The notes under the pieces are model-generated. The model was not told where the DNA came from. It saw only the letters and a program-made list of their open reading frames with translations, and ran no database searches. A program made the position numbers and the translations under genes. From assembly GCF_024129435.1 (NCBI RefSeq), contig NZ_JAMXXN010000007.1, forward strand, positions 106,496 to 170,495: 64,000 nt of DNA, written 5' to 3'. Source of the DNA: Acinetobacter lwoffii. Lineage in GTDB: Bacteria > Pseudomonadota > Gammaproteobacteria > Pseudomonadales > Moraxellaceae. Within the stretch, counting starts at the first letter, position 1; every line of letters begins with the position of its first letter. Below, in pieces: positions 26,610 through 34,219 of this stretch.

Positions 26610-27878
26610 TTAGAATTTATGGGTATAAGTAGTTGCGACACGGTATTCTTGCAGGTCTGGTTTTGCTGGATTGGCAAAATTCACATCAATATACATCGCC
26701 TGTACACCCAAACCTTTTAATTTACCTTCTGCCACAGTGTAGTTCACGACGGCATTCACTTCATCCGTATTGAAGTTCTGACCTTGATACGCCCCAGTCC
26801 CTTTCTGCTCATAACCTTTGAAATATACGGCTGTTGCATTTAAGCCTTTTGCACCCATTTCAGAGAAGTCATAGCCATAAGAAACACTCCATGACTTTTC
26901 TTCTGGCGCGGTAAAGGTTGCTACCCCCCAGTTCGCCAGATAAGGCTGTGGCACCCAGCCACCCAATGTCGGGAATGCGCTATCACCAAACATTTGCTGG
27001 TAACCCACACCTACGCTATGTGCACCATGATTCACTTTTGCAGCGACAGATAATGCCTGGTTATCGATCTCACCATACAGCTTGTCACCTGACTCCGAGT
27101 TATCGAAGTAACGAATATGGCTATCTAATTTGGTTTTTTCACCAAGCGCAGTTTTGTAATTGACACCTAGATAATGCTGTTGATAAATGTCTTGAACATC
27201 GGCATACCAGTAGCTCGCACCTACTTCTTTAGTGAGTTGGTGATCTACACCTGCAATCCACATGCCATCAGCTTCAGCACCCGTATCATAGAAACTTGGT
27301 GGAGCAAATTTAGTTAAGTCGCGGAACTGGTTGTCATAACGGTTATTAATGCCATCAATATACGCAAGAGTTAACTTGGTATCTTTAAGGTCTTTAGACT
27401 CTAACCAGGCACCACTATACGTCGTCAATAACTGACGCGATGGATCGAATACCAAGACTGGAGATACCGGCAATAACTCGCCGACTTTCAGTTCAGTTTG
27501 TGACACTTTGGCTTTTAAGGTCGCACCAACTTTACCAAAATTATCTTTTTGCCCTTTGCCTGGTCCTTCATGCGGTAAAACCCAGTCAGGATTATTATCA
27601 CGACCATTCAAACGGAACGCATGCTGAATAAGAAGATCTGCACCGACCTGCACACCACCACCGATATCGTGATAACCCGACTTGGCATCCAGAGTCACGC
27701 CTTGTGACCAAGAACCCCAATTACGTGATGAATAGTCATCTTGATACTGACGGTCTAGATAAAAGTTCTTAAATTTGAGTTGAACATTGCTGTCGTCAAT
27801 AAAGTCTGCATTCGTTGCAGTTGTCCCTAAAGTTGCTGTCGCAGCAAGCATTGCAATCCGTAAATTGTGACGACGCAT
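26610..27878 (-). CDS. OprD-family outer-membrane porin
   Basis: This 422-residue protein has a signal peptide (MRRHNLRIAMLAATATLGTTATNA, cleavage near 24) and an 18-strand-type barrel ending in THKF with the terminal Phe needed for outer-membrane insertion. DDSNVQLKFKNFYLDRQY, WSQGVTLDAKSGY, and VLVFDPSRQLLTTYSGAWLES are OprD family markers; family members admit basic amino acids or carboxylate aromatics. Its place between mhpC and mhpE makes uptake of phenylpropionate or cinnamate the likely role (inference). It has terminators on both sides, so it is probably transcribed on its own. Confidence 0.88.
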   Translation of the reverse strand: MRRHNLRIAMLAATATLGTTATNADFIDDSNVQLKFKNFYLDRQYQDDYSSRNWGSWSQGVTLDAKSGYHDIGGGVQVGADLLIQHAFRLNGRDNNPDWVLPHEGPGKGQKDNFGKVGATLKAKVSQTELKVGELLPVSPVLVFDPSRQLLTTYSGAWLESKDLKDTKLTLAYIDGINNRYDNQFRDLTKFAPPSFYDTGAEADGMWIAGVDHQLTKEVGASYWYADVQDIYQQHYLGVNYKTALGEKTKLDSHIRYFDNSESGDKLYGEIDNQALSVAAKVNHGAHSVGVGYQQMFGDSAFPTLGGWVPQPYLANWGVATFTAPEEKSWSVSYGYDFSEMGAKGLNATAVYFKGYEQKGTGAYQGQNFNTDEVNAVVNYTVAEGKLKGLGVQAMYIDVNFANPAKPDLQEYRVATTYTHKF

Positions 27879-28211
27879 GATGAGTTCCCCATTCAGCTGA
27901 TAAAATCCATGCCGCCATCATGCGCAAGTCGGTTTAAATAAAAAATCCGACCACAGTATTAAACTTTTGCTCTTTTAGCTCTCCATATTCCAAGCCCAGA
28001 TTTAAGCGCTCAATCTCTTAGATTTTAAACCGATTAAAGAAAATAAAAATTTGACCGGATATTTAATTTATTTTTTGTTTTCTCTATTAATAAGCGCAAT
28101 TTTTTTTAAAATATTGAGCCACTATTTTTTATTTATCGTTTTTATGTTTAAGGAAAAAATTAAACTAAAATAATCTTCACATAACACTATAACTAAAATA
28201 TCTGAGATCAG

Positions 28212-28234
28212 AGTTTTAATATATTATTAAAACT
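28212..28234. repeat. AT-rich palindrome upstream of the porin, next to the mhpE terminator
   Basis: AGTTTTAATA and TATTAAAACT pair perfectly over ten bases across three central bases. It lies in the 428-bp gap between the porin start and the mhpE stop, a gap that otherwise holds the porin promoter region and no gene. Confidence 0.4.
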
Positions 28235-28244
28235 ACTTCATAAT

Positions 28245-28273
28245 AAAAAAGCATCCACTTTGGATGCTTTTTT
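28245..28273 (-). terminator. Terminator after mhpE
   Basis: AAAAAAGCATCC-ACTTT-GGATGCTTTTTT; a strong stem with runs on both flanks, ending the mhpD-mhpF-mhpE operon. Confidence 0.92.
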
Positions 28274-28306
28274 ATTAGCCTTATTTTAATACGATTGCAT
28301 TAAAAA

Positions 28307-29326
28307 TTAAGCTTGTAACTCACGCGCTTTAGACATGGTTAATGCCAAGTCTTCGATCATGTCTTCCTGACCACCAACCGTACCACGGCGACCAAGTTCC
28401 ATCAGGATTTCACGCGCAGATACGCCATATTTCGCTTCAGCGCGTTTAGCAAACAACAGGAATGAAGAGTAAACACCGGCATAACCTAAAGTTGCCGCAT
28501 CACGGTCGGCACGGATCGGGTTGTGCATCATTGGAATCACCAGATCTTCAGCAACGTCTTGTACTTTAAACAAGTCAACACCAGTGTCCATACCCATACG
28601 GTTTGCCACAGCGATAAACAATTCGAGTGGTGTATTACCCGCACCAGCACCTAAACCTGCAGACGCCAAATCAACACGTACCGCACCTGCTTGAACCGCA
28701 GCAACAGTATTCGATACACCCATGCCTAAGTTGTGGTGACCGTGGAAACCAAGCTCAATGCTTGAATCCAAGTGTTGACGTAAGTGACCCACACGGTCGA
28801 TCACGTCCTGCGGAAGCATATAACCCGCTGAATCTGTCACGTAAATACAGTTTGCACCGTAAGACACCATCTTGTTTGCTTCTTCAAGCAATTTTTCAGG
28901 AGATGCCATATGCGCCAACATTAAGAAACCGACGGTGTCCATTTCTAGTTTACGTGCAGCGGTGATGTGCTGCTCAGAACAATCCGCTTCAGTACAATGC
29001 GTCGCCACACGAATGGTAGAGACACCAATTTCATGTGCCATTTTCAAATGGTCAACCGTACCGATACCAGGTAAAAGCAATGCAGAAATTTTTGCATTTT
29101 TCATACGTGGCACAACAGCGGATAAATATTCTTCATCCGTTGCAGCAGCAAAACCGTAGTTCACTGATGAACCGCCAAGGCCGTCACCGTGCGTTACTTC
29201 AATTAAAGGTACGCCGGCATCATCAAGTGCTGTTGAAATTGCAATCATTTGCTCAACAGTCGTTTGATGGCGCTGCGGGTGCATACCATCACGCAAAGTC
29301 ATATCATGAACAATAATCTTAGACAT
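28307..29326 (-). CDS. mhpE: 4-hydroxy-2-oxovalerate aldolase
   Basis: MhpE splits 4-hydroxy-2-oxovalerate into pyruvate and acetaldehyde. This 339-residue enzyme is of the HMG-CoA-lyase-like, metal-dependent type: [12 protein letters not shown] at the N-terminus carries the catalytic Arg-Asp and His, [14 protein letters not shown] (about residue 195) carries the metal-binding His pair, and [17 protein letters not shown] follows. The C-terminal [14 protein letters not shown] helix region contacts the dehydrogenase partner. It lies 12 bp after mhpF; the two enzymes normally form a complex that channels acetaldehyde. Confidence 0.95.
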   Translation of the reverse strand: MSKIIVHDMTLRDGMHPQRHQTTVEQMIAISTALDDAGVPLIEVTHGDGLGGSSVNYGFAAATDEEYLSAVVPRMKNAKISALLLPGIGTVDHLKMAHEIGVSTIRVATHCTEADCSEQHITAARKLEMDTVGFLMLAHMASPEKLLEEANKMVSYGANCIYVTDSAGYMLPQDVIDRVGHLRQHLDSSIELGFHGHHNLGMGVSNTVAAVQAGAVRVDLASAGLGAGAGNTPLELFIAVANRMGMDTGVDLFKVQDVAEDLVIPMMHNPIRADRDAATLGYAGVYSSFLLFAKRAEAKYGVSAREILMELGRRGTVGGQEDMIEDLALTMSKARELQA

Positions 29327-29338
29327 TTTGGTATTCCT

Positions 29339-30235
29339 TTAAGCTTCAGCGGTGTTGAACACGTGTTCTGCGAACATTTCTGCAGTACGTGCAGCTGCTG
29401 CAGTCATAATATCCAGGTTGCCTGCGTATTTCGGCAGGAAGTCACCCAGACCTTCAACTTCCAAGTAAATTGATACACGGTTGCCATCAAATACTGGACC
29501 ATTTACCAGTTTGTAACCTGGTACGTATTTTTGGACTTCCTTGATCATGGCATGTACAGATTCAGTGATCGCTGCCTGATCCGGCTCACCTTCTACTAGA
29601 CAGTGAACAGTATCACGCATCATTAGAGGTGGCTCAGCAGGGTTAATGATGATGATCGCTTTACCCTGTTTCGCACCACCCACTTTCTCAATGGCACCTG
29701 CAGTAGTACGTGTGAATTCATCAATGTTTTTACGCGTTCCCGGACCAACCGACTTAGTCGATACAGTTGCAATGATTTCGCCGTATTCAACAGGTTGAAC
29801 GCGAGAAACCGCAGCCACCATCGGAATCGTTGCCTGACCGCCACATGTCACCATGTTCACGTTTGGTACTTCGCCCGCTTGTAGTAATGCTTCAAGGTTG
29901 ACTGGTGGTACACAAAATGGACCAATCGCAGCAGGCGTTAAGTCGATCATCAACACGCCAAGTTCATTCAGCTTGCGGCTGTTTTCAGCATGGACATAGG
30001 CAGAAGTTGCGTCGAATGCAATTTTGATGTCATCAGCAATCACATGAGGAAGAAGACCATCAACGCCTTCAGCTGTGGTTTTTAAACCCATTTTCGCAGC
30101 ACGCGCCAAACCTTCAGAAGTCGGGTCAATCCCCACCATCCAAACAGGCTCTAACCATTCGCTACGTTGTAATTTATAAAGCAAATCAGTACCAATATTC
30201 CCTGGACCGATCATTGCACATTTAATCTTTTTCAT
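29339..30235 (-). CDS. mhpF: Acetaldehyde dehydrogenase (acylating)
   Basis: MhpF oxidises acetaldehyde with NAD+ and CoA to acetyl-CoA. The 298 residues show the N-terminal dinucleotide fold [14 protein letters not shown], the active-site Cys in [13 protein letters not shown] (about residue 130), and [20 protein letters not shown]. Length and motifs equal those of the MhpF/BphJ family. It is 24 bp downstream of mhpD and 12 bp before mhpE, and the product is expected to pair with MhpE. AGAGAG stands before the ATG. Confidence 0.95.
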   Translation of the reverse strand: MKKIKCAMIGPGNIGTDLLYKLQRSEWLEPVWMVGIDPTSEGLARAAKMGLKTTAEGVDGLLPHVIADDIKIAFDATSAYVHAENSRKLNELGVLMIDLTPAAIGPFCVPPVNLEALLQAGEVPNVNMVTCGGQATIPMVAAVSRVQPVEYGEIIATVSTKSVGPGTRKNIDEFTRTTAGAIEKVGGAKQGKAIIIINPAEPPLMMRDTVHCLVEGEPDQAAITESVHAMIKEVQKYVPGYKLVNGPVFDGNRVSIYLEVEGLGDFLPKYAGNLDIMTAAAARTAEMFAEHVFNTAEA

Positions 30236-30259
30236 GAATGTACTCTCTTGGAATCTTGA

Positions 30260-31057
30260 TTATTCAGCAGCGAATGCAGCGGTTACTGAACCAAAGCCTT
30301 CAATTTCAACCTTGAATTCATCACCTGGTTGCGCCACAACCATTCGACCTAAAGCACCCGTCAAGATGATGTCGCCTTTTAACAGCGGACGACCACGGCG
30401 TACCATTTCATCTGCCAGCCAAACAGCAGCATTCAATGGGTTTGCCAGACATGCTTTACCCACGCCTTGAGAAACGACTTCCTCACCGCGTGTCATCACC
30501 ATCTTGCAGTTCACAAGATCAAGATTTTCTAATTTAACCGGCTGAGAACCTAAGACAAATGCAGCAGAAGATGCGTTATCCGCCACAGTATCAATCAGGC
30601 TAATTTTCCAGTTTTCGATACGGCTATCGACCACTTCAATTGCAGGCAATGCATAATCAGTTGCGCTGATAATGTCTGCATACGTGTGTTTTTCTTTGGT
30701 TAAATCCTGGTTAATCACCAATGCGATTTCTGCTTCAACTTTCGGCTGAATCAGAAGGCCAGCTGGAATTGCTTCACCATCGCCATAGGCCATGTCGGCA
30801 AATAACATACCGAAATCCGGCTGATCTACCCCCAGTTGCGCTTGAACGACTTTAGACGTCAAACCGATTTTACGACCCACCAGACGGCGACCTTCAGACA
30901 AAGCACGCTCGGTATTCACTTCCTGAACGGCATAGGCGATATCTACGTCAGCACTTTCACCGCCAAGTTCCGGGCGAATCGGTGCAATCGCAGTTTGTGA
31001 TAATTCAGCGCTACGAAGTGCTTGTGCAACTGATTCAACAACAGCAGAATTCGACAT
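30260..31057 (-). CDS. mhpD: 2-hydroxypenta-2,4-dienoate hydratase
   Basis: MhpD adds water to 2-hydroxypentadienoate to make 4-hydroxy-2-oxovalerate. The 265-residue protein shows the family blocks GRKIGLTSKVVQAQLGVDQPDFGMLFADM, PKVEAEIALVI with the metal-binding Glu pair, and PAIEVVDSRIENWK. I use the ATG at 31057 because AAGGAAA precedes it; the longer frame would begin with TTG. It heads the mhpD-mhpF-mhpE operon, whose order differs from E. coli (D-F-E is kept, but A, B and C are elsewhere or absent). Confidence 0.94.
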   Translation of the reverse strand: MSNSAVVESVAQALRSAELSQTAIAPIRPELGGESADVDIAYAVQEVNTERALSEGRRLVGRKIGLTSKVVQAQLGVDQPDFGMLFADMAYGDGEAIPAGLLIQPKVEAEIALVINQDLTKEKHTYADIISATDYALPAIEVVDSRIENWKISLIDTVADNASSAAFVLGSQPVKLENLDLVNCKMVMTRGEEVVSQGVGKACLANPLNAAVWLADEMVRRGRPLLKGDIILTGALGRMVVAQPGDEFKVEIEGFGSVTAAFAAE

Positions 31058-31123
31058 CAATGTTTCCTTAAACTGCAAAAATTAGGCTTATGCCGGGATC
31101 TAAGAAGGACAGAAAATATGGAC

Positions 31124-31140
31124 ATGATCAGGCTGATCAT
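31124..31140. promoter_or_regulatory. Palindrome upstream of mhpD, candidate operator
   Basis: ATGATCA-GGC-TGATCAT is a perfect seven-base inverted repeat with a three-base centre, 67 bp before the mhpD start codon. Size and symmetry fit a dimeric regulator site; which regulator is unknown. Confidence 0.4.
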
Positions 31141-31464
31141 CTGCATGGACTGCCTTTCTCAGAGCGAGCATAGGAATAAACAGTTTTAGGATGGGAAAAA
31201 TCCGGCGTTTGTGCCAATAGTTATTTTATTTTTTGCTATAGCTATTATCTATAAGAATAATTTATAAAAAATCAAATAAAACAAAATCTTATTATTCAAA
31301 ACACATCGTTATTTAGCAAAATAACTGCCATAATATGACCGAATAAAATCAGTACAATTACGACTTTAGACTAAAAGATAAGAACCAGTGCTTAAATCTG
31401 CAGCATTCCCCAGCCAATTTAAACCGGGGAACTGCTTGTTTTTCATTACAACCAAGATACTGGA
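31141..31464. other. Gene-free region upstream of the mhpDFE operon
   Basis: The sequence is very AT-rich from 31200 to 31390 with no coding frame. At 31400-31443 CCCC and GGGG with outer GCAG/CTGC form a hairpin followed by TTGTTTTT on the plus strand, although no plus-strand gene precedes it. The promoter for mhpD is expected here. Confidence 0.35.
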
Positions 31465-32133
31465 TTAAACTGCTTGTTTCCATTGGACTTTAGCCAACAA
31501 TGCGCTATGCAAAGCAGCCACATCATCCACGATACAGACGGGATTAAATTGAGCTAAAAGTTCAGGCTCATGCACACCATAACCTACACCAACACTTGGC
31601 ATGGCAATATTTTGCGCCATTTCCAGATCATAAGACGTATCACCGACCATGATGGCATGTTCAGCCTGCACACCGGTTTCCGCCAGAATTTCTTCTAACA
31701 TTAATGGATGAGGTTTAGAACGGGTTTCGCTGGCAGCACGCGTGGTCACAAACAGCTCTTCACTATTCGTCTGTTTCAATACACGATCCAGACCTTTACG
31801 GCTTTTCCCTGTAGCAACAGCCAGCTTCACGCCTTGCTGCTGTAAATCTGCGAGCATGTGCGCTACGCCTTCAAACCAGGAATCTCCTGATGAGTTGGCA
31901 ACATAATGATCGGAATAAGCCTGCAAAATATCTGCATGTAAATCTGGCACGGTTGGGAAAAGTCGCTGTGCGACTTCTGGCAAACCCAGGCCAATAATAC
32001 TTTTGGCATCTGCATCCGTTAAAGGCTGCTGAAATTGCTGTGCGGCAAACTGCAAACTCGCTACGATTTGACCGACTGAATCAAATAAAGTGCCATCCCA
32101 ATCGAAAATGACCAATTTTACAGCTGAGTTCAT
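31465..32133 (-). CDS. HAD-IA hydrolase, phosphoglycolate-phosphatase-like
   Basis: This 222-residue phosphatase has motif I as IFDWDGTLFDS, a four-helix cap, motif II ATGKSRKGL, motif III Lys in SKPHPLMLEEI, and motif IV VGDTSYDLEMAQN. This is the Gph/YqaB-like subclass, and the substrate is not fixed by sequence. The same HAD gene follows rluC in Pseudomonas (rne-rluC-HAD, recalled), so the neighbourhood is conserved. It is read away from rluC after a 363-bp repeat-rich gap. Confidence 0.88.
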   Translation of the reverse strand: MNSAVKLVIFDWDGTLFDSVGQIVASLQFAAQQFQQPLTDADAKSIIGLGLPEVAQRLFPTVPDLHADILQAYSDHYVANSSGDSWFEGVAHMLADLQQQGVKLAVATGKSRKGLDRVLKQTNSEELFVTTRAASETRSKPHPLMLEEILAETGVQAEHAIMVGDTSYDLEMAQNIAMPSVGVGYGVHEPELLAQFNPVCIVDDVAALHSALLAKVQWKQAV

Positions 32134-32159
32134 ATAAGGTTTCCTGGATTTGATTCAGT

Positions 32160-32475
32160 CTTGAAACCCTCTCCTTTTAGGAGAGAGCTTTTTTCATTCT
32201 TAAGCAAATGACTTTACTAAAAGAACCAATAAAGTCGAATTATCAATGAAGTTTTAATTCAACATTGCTCTTTAATAAGTAGTGTTCCCTCTCCTGAACG
32301 AGTTTAAAACACTGCTTTAAACGACGTGCAAGAAAGGAGACTTGCTCAGCAGTGCTGCTCAGGGAGAGGATTCTTTCGAAATTTAATCTCCCCTCTTGCG
32401 GAACAGTGTTCCTCATCTTTAAGAAAGAAGGGAATTCACTCCTTTTCAAAGGAGGATGAGGGTGGATTGAATTTA
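32160..32475. repeat. Hairpin-rich intergenic repeat element
   Basis: This stretch contains no convincing gene but many paired segments. CTCTCC/GGAGAG is at 32169-32185. A nested hairpin spans about 32286-32361, with outer CCTCTCCTGA/TCAGGGAGAGG, then CACTGCT/AGCAGTG and inner GCAAG/CTTGC. CCTCATC/GATGAGG encloses CTCCTTT/AAAGGAG at 32410-32465. The short phrase AGTGTTCC recurs. It looks like a composite palindromic repeat rather than a coding region. Confidence 0.5.
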
Positions 32476-32496
32476 TTAAAAGAAAAAAATAAGTCC

Positions 32497-33453
32497 TTAC
32501 TGAGCAGCCGGTTTATCCGCTTTCTGCGCTCTTAACTGCGCCACCAGACTCTGCATATCTTCCGGCAATGGCGCTTCAATCGCTGGATAGCCCGGAATGT
32601 CCAGACGCATGGCATGCAGACACAAACGGCGTGGTTTTGGCCCACGATATTCTGTTTCATGACCATACTTTTCATCGCCTACGAGTGGATGACCAATGCT
32701 CAAACCATGAACACGAATCTGGTGGGTACGACCCGAAAGCGGAGATGCATACACCAATGTGGCATGCATAAAACGCTCTTGCACGTTCCACTGGGTTTTA
32801 GACTCTTTGCCTTCTTTCGGTGACACGCAGACGCGACGCTCACCATTGGCCAGCTCATAACGATGTAAAGGTGCATCAATCAGCTGTTTATCCAGACTGA
32901 CCTGCCCTTTTACCACAGCGGCATAGGTTTTTTTGATTTTATGTTCACGCAACATATCTTGTAATGTTTTCAACACGCTACGCTTTTTGGAAATCATCAC
33001 CAGACCGGAAGTATCACGGTCAATCCGGTGAATCAATTCCAGATACTTTTTACCGGTTGCTGCACGTAAGCCTTCAATCAGACCATAGGCCACACCGCTA
33101 CCGCCATGCACGGCAATCCCGGATGGCTTATTCACGACCATCAGACCTTCATCTTCATAAATCACACGGGCCAATAAGCCTTGTGCGACCTTGTCCGAAA
33201 CAGGGGCCGCGGTCTCATCTTTTTGTTCATAACGAATCGGCGCAACGCGAATCTGGTCACCGATTGCGAGTTTGGTTTCTGCTTTAATGCGTTTTTTATT
33301 GACGCGAACCTGGCCTTCACGAATCAGACGATAGATACGGCTTTTTGGCACACCTTTCAGACGACTAAACAGGAAATTATCGATGCGTTGTCCATCTTGA
33401 TGTTCATCCACTTCAAACCAAGTGACGTTTTGCCATTGTTGCGTAGAATTCAT
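32497..33453 (-). CDS. rluC: 23S rRNA pseudouridine synthase RluC
   Basis: RluC makes pseudouridines at positions 955, 2504 and 2580 of 23S rRNA (E. coli numbering). The 318-residue protein has an S4-like RNA-binding domain at the start (RIDNFLFSRLKGVPKSRIYRLIREGQVRVN) and the catalytic Asp in LIHRIDRDTSGLVMISK (about residue 142), then SGRTHQIRVHGLSIGHPLVGDEKYG, typical of the RluA family. Divergence from rne is the classic arrangement of rluC, which supports RluC over RluD. The ATG at 33453 is chosen; the longer frame begins with TTG. Confidence 0.95.
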   Translation of the reverse strand: MNSTQQWQNVTWFEVDEHQDGQRIDNFLFSRLKGVPKSRIYRLIREGQVRVNKKRIKAETKLAIGDQIRVAPIRYEQKDETAAPVSDKVAQGLLARVIYEDEGLMVVNKPSGIAVHGGSGVAYGLIEGLRAATGKKYLELIHRIDRDTSGLVMISKKRSVLKTLQDMLREHKIKKTYAAVVKGQVSLDKQLIDAPLHRYELANGERRVCVSPKEGKESKTQWNVQERFMHATLVYASPLSGRTHQIRVHGLSIGHPLVGDEKYGHETEYRGPKPRRLCLHAMRLDIPGYPAIEAPLPEDMQSLVAQLRAQKADKPAAQ

Positions 33454-33479
33454 ACAGTTACTATGACCCAAAAAATACT

Positions 33480-34219
33480 AAAATTGATTAAAAACTGATC
33501 ACTTAGGTTATGCTTTACACAAGAAACATAAGCTTAGCCCATAGGCAGATGATGCAAGGTTTGATATAGTCAGCGCACGGAAACCATCGTTTGTGAGTAA
33601 AAGTTGAATCATTTCAGATTTTTCTGAACTTGATTGTTCAATTAAAGACTCACATGATACGGGAAGGTCCCCAAAGAATTATGCCACGCCGAAGGCTTAT
33701 TATATCGGCAAACAAAGCAAACTGTTGCGTTTAATTGTACCTCAGGTACATAAATCAGTTTGTCTTAAAAAATATGTCGCCAACTTTGTTGGTTTTTAAA
33801 CGTAAACTGATACACATCAGATTAGTCGCAACCTGAAGACGACTTCAGGCTACAGCGTTGATGCATTGGATCTGCACAGTTTGTAAAGATACGACGACAA
33901 TTCCGTATCAAGACACTTTCTATAAAGAAGGGATGATCTTCGAGCAATGTGACAGTGAAAGTTACACACATCCAATGCACCGCTCGTCCGCCAGTGAAGC
34001 GTTCAGGTGACTTTAATCCGTTTAAAGATTGAAGCCGTATTGCCATCATCAATACGTGAATCAAAAACCGAAGCCCATCTATATTAAATAGAGCTCGGTC
34101 ATAAAAGACTCAAACCACAATGAAATTCATTGCAGATTTGAGCCATTGATCCGTGATGTGTGATGTTCGCTACGTGTATAGCGATTTTTTGCTGTGTATC
34201 ACTATAAGGTGTTACACCC
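33480..34219 (+). promoter_or_regulatory. Structured leader region of rne
   Basis: About 740 bp without a gene precede rne. Self-complementary segments are dense: GTACCTCAGGTAC at 33738; CCAAC-TTT-GTTGG followed by TTTTT at 33782; CCTGAAG-ACGA-CTTCAGG at about 33831; a ten-base pair TGCATTGGAT/ATCCAATGCA between 33862 and 33977; and CTCAAA/TTTGAG enclosing CAATGAA/TTCATTG at 34110-34143. In E. coli the rne 5' untranslated region folds into hairpins that RNase E binds to control its own mRNA. A similar role here is inference; exact ends and promoter were not found. Confidence 0.5.

Noticed and set aside
32243..32535. Two opposing short frames in the rluC-HAD gap
   Set aside because: Both lie in the palindromic repeat region and show no protein family features.
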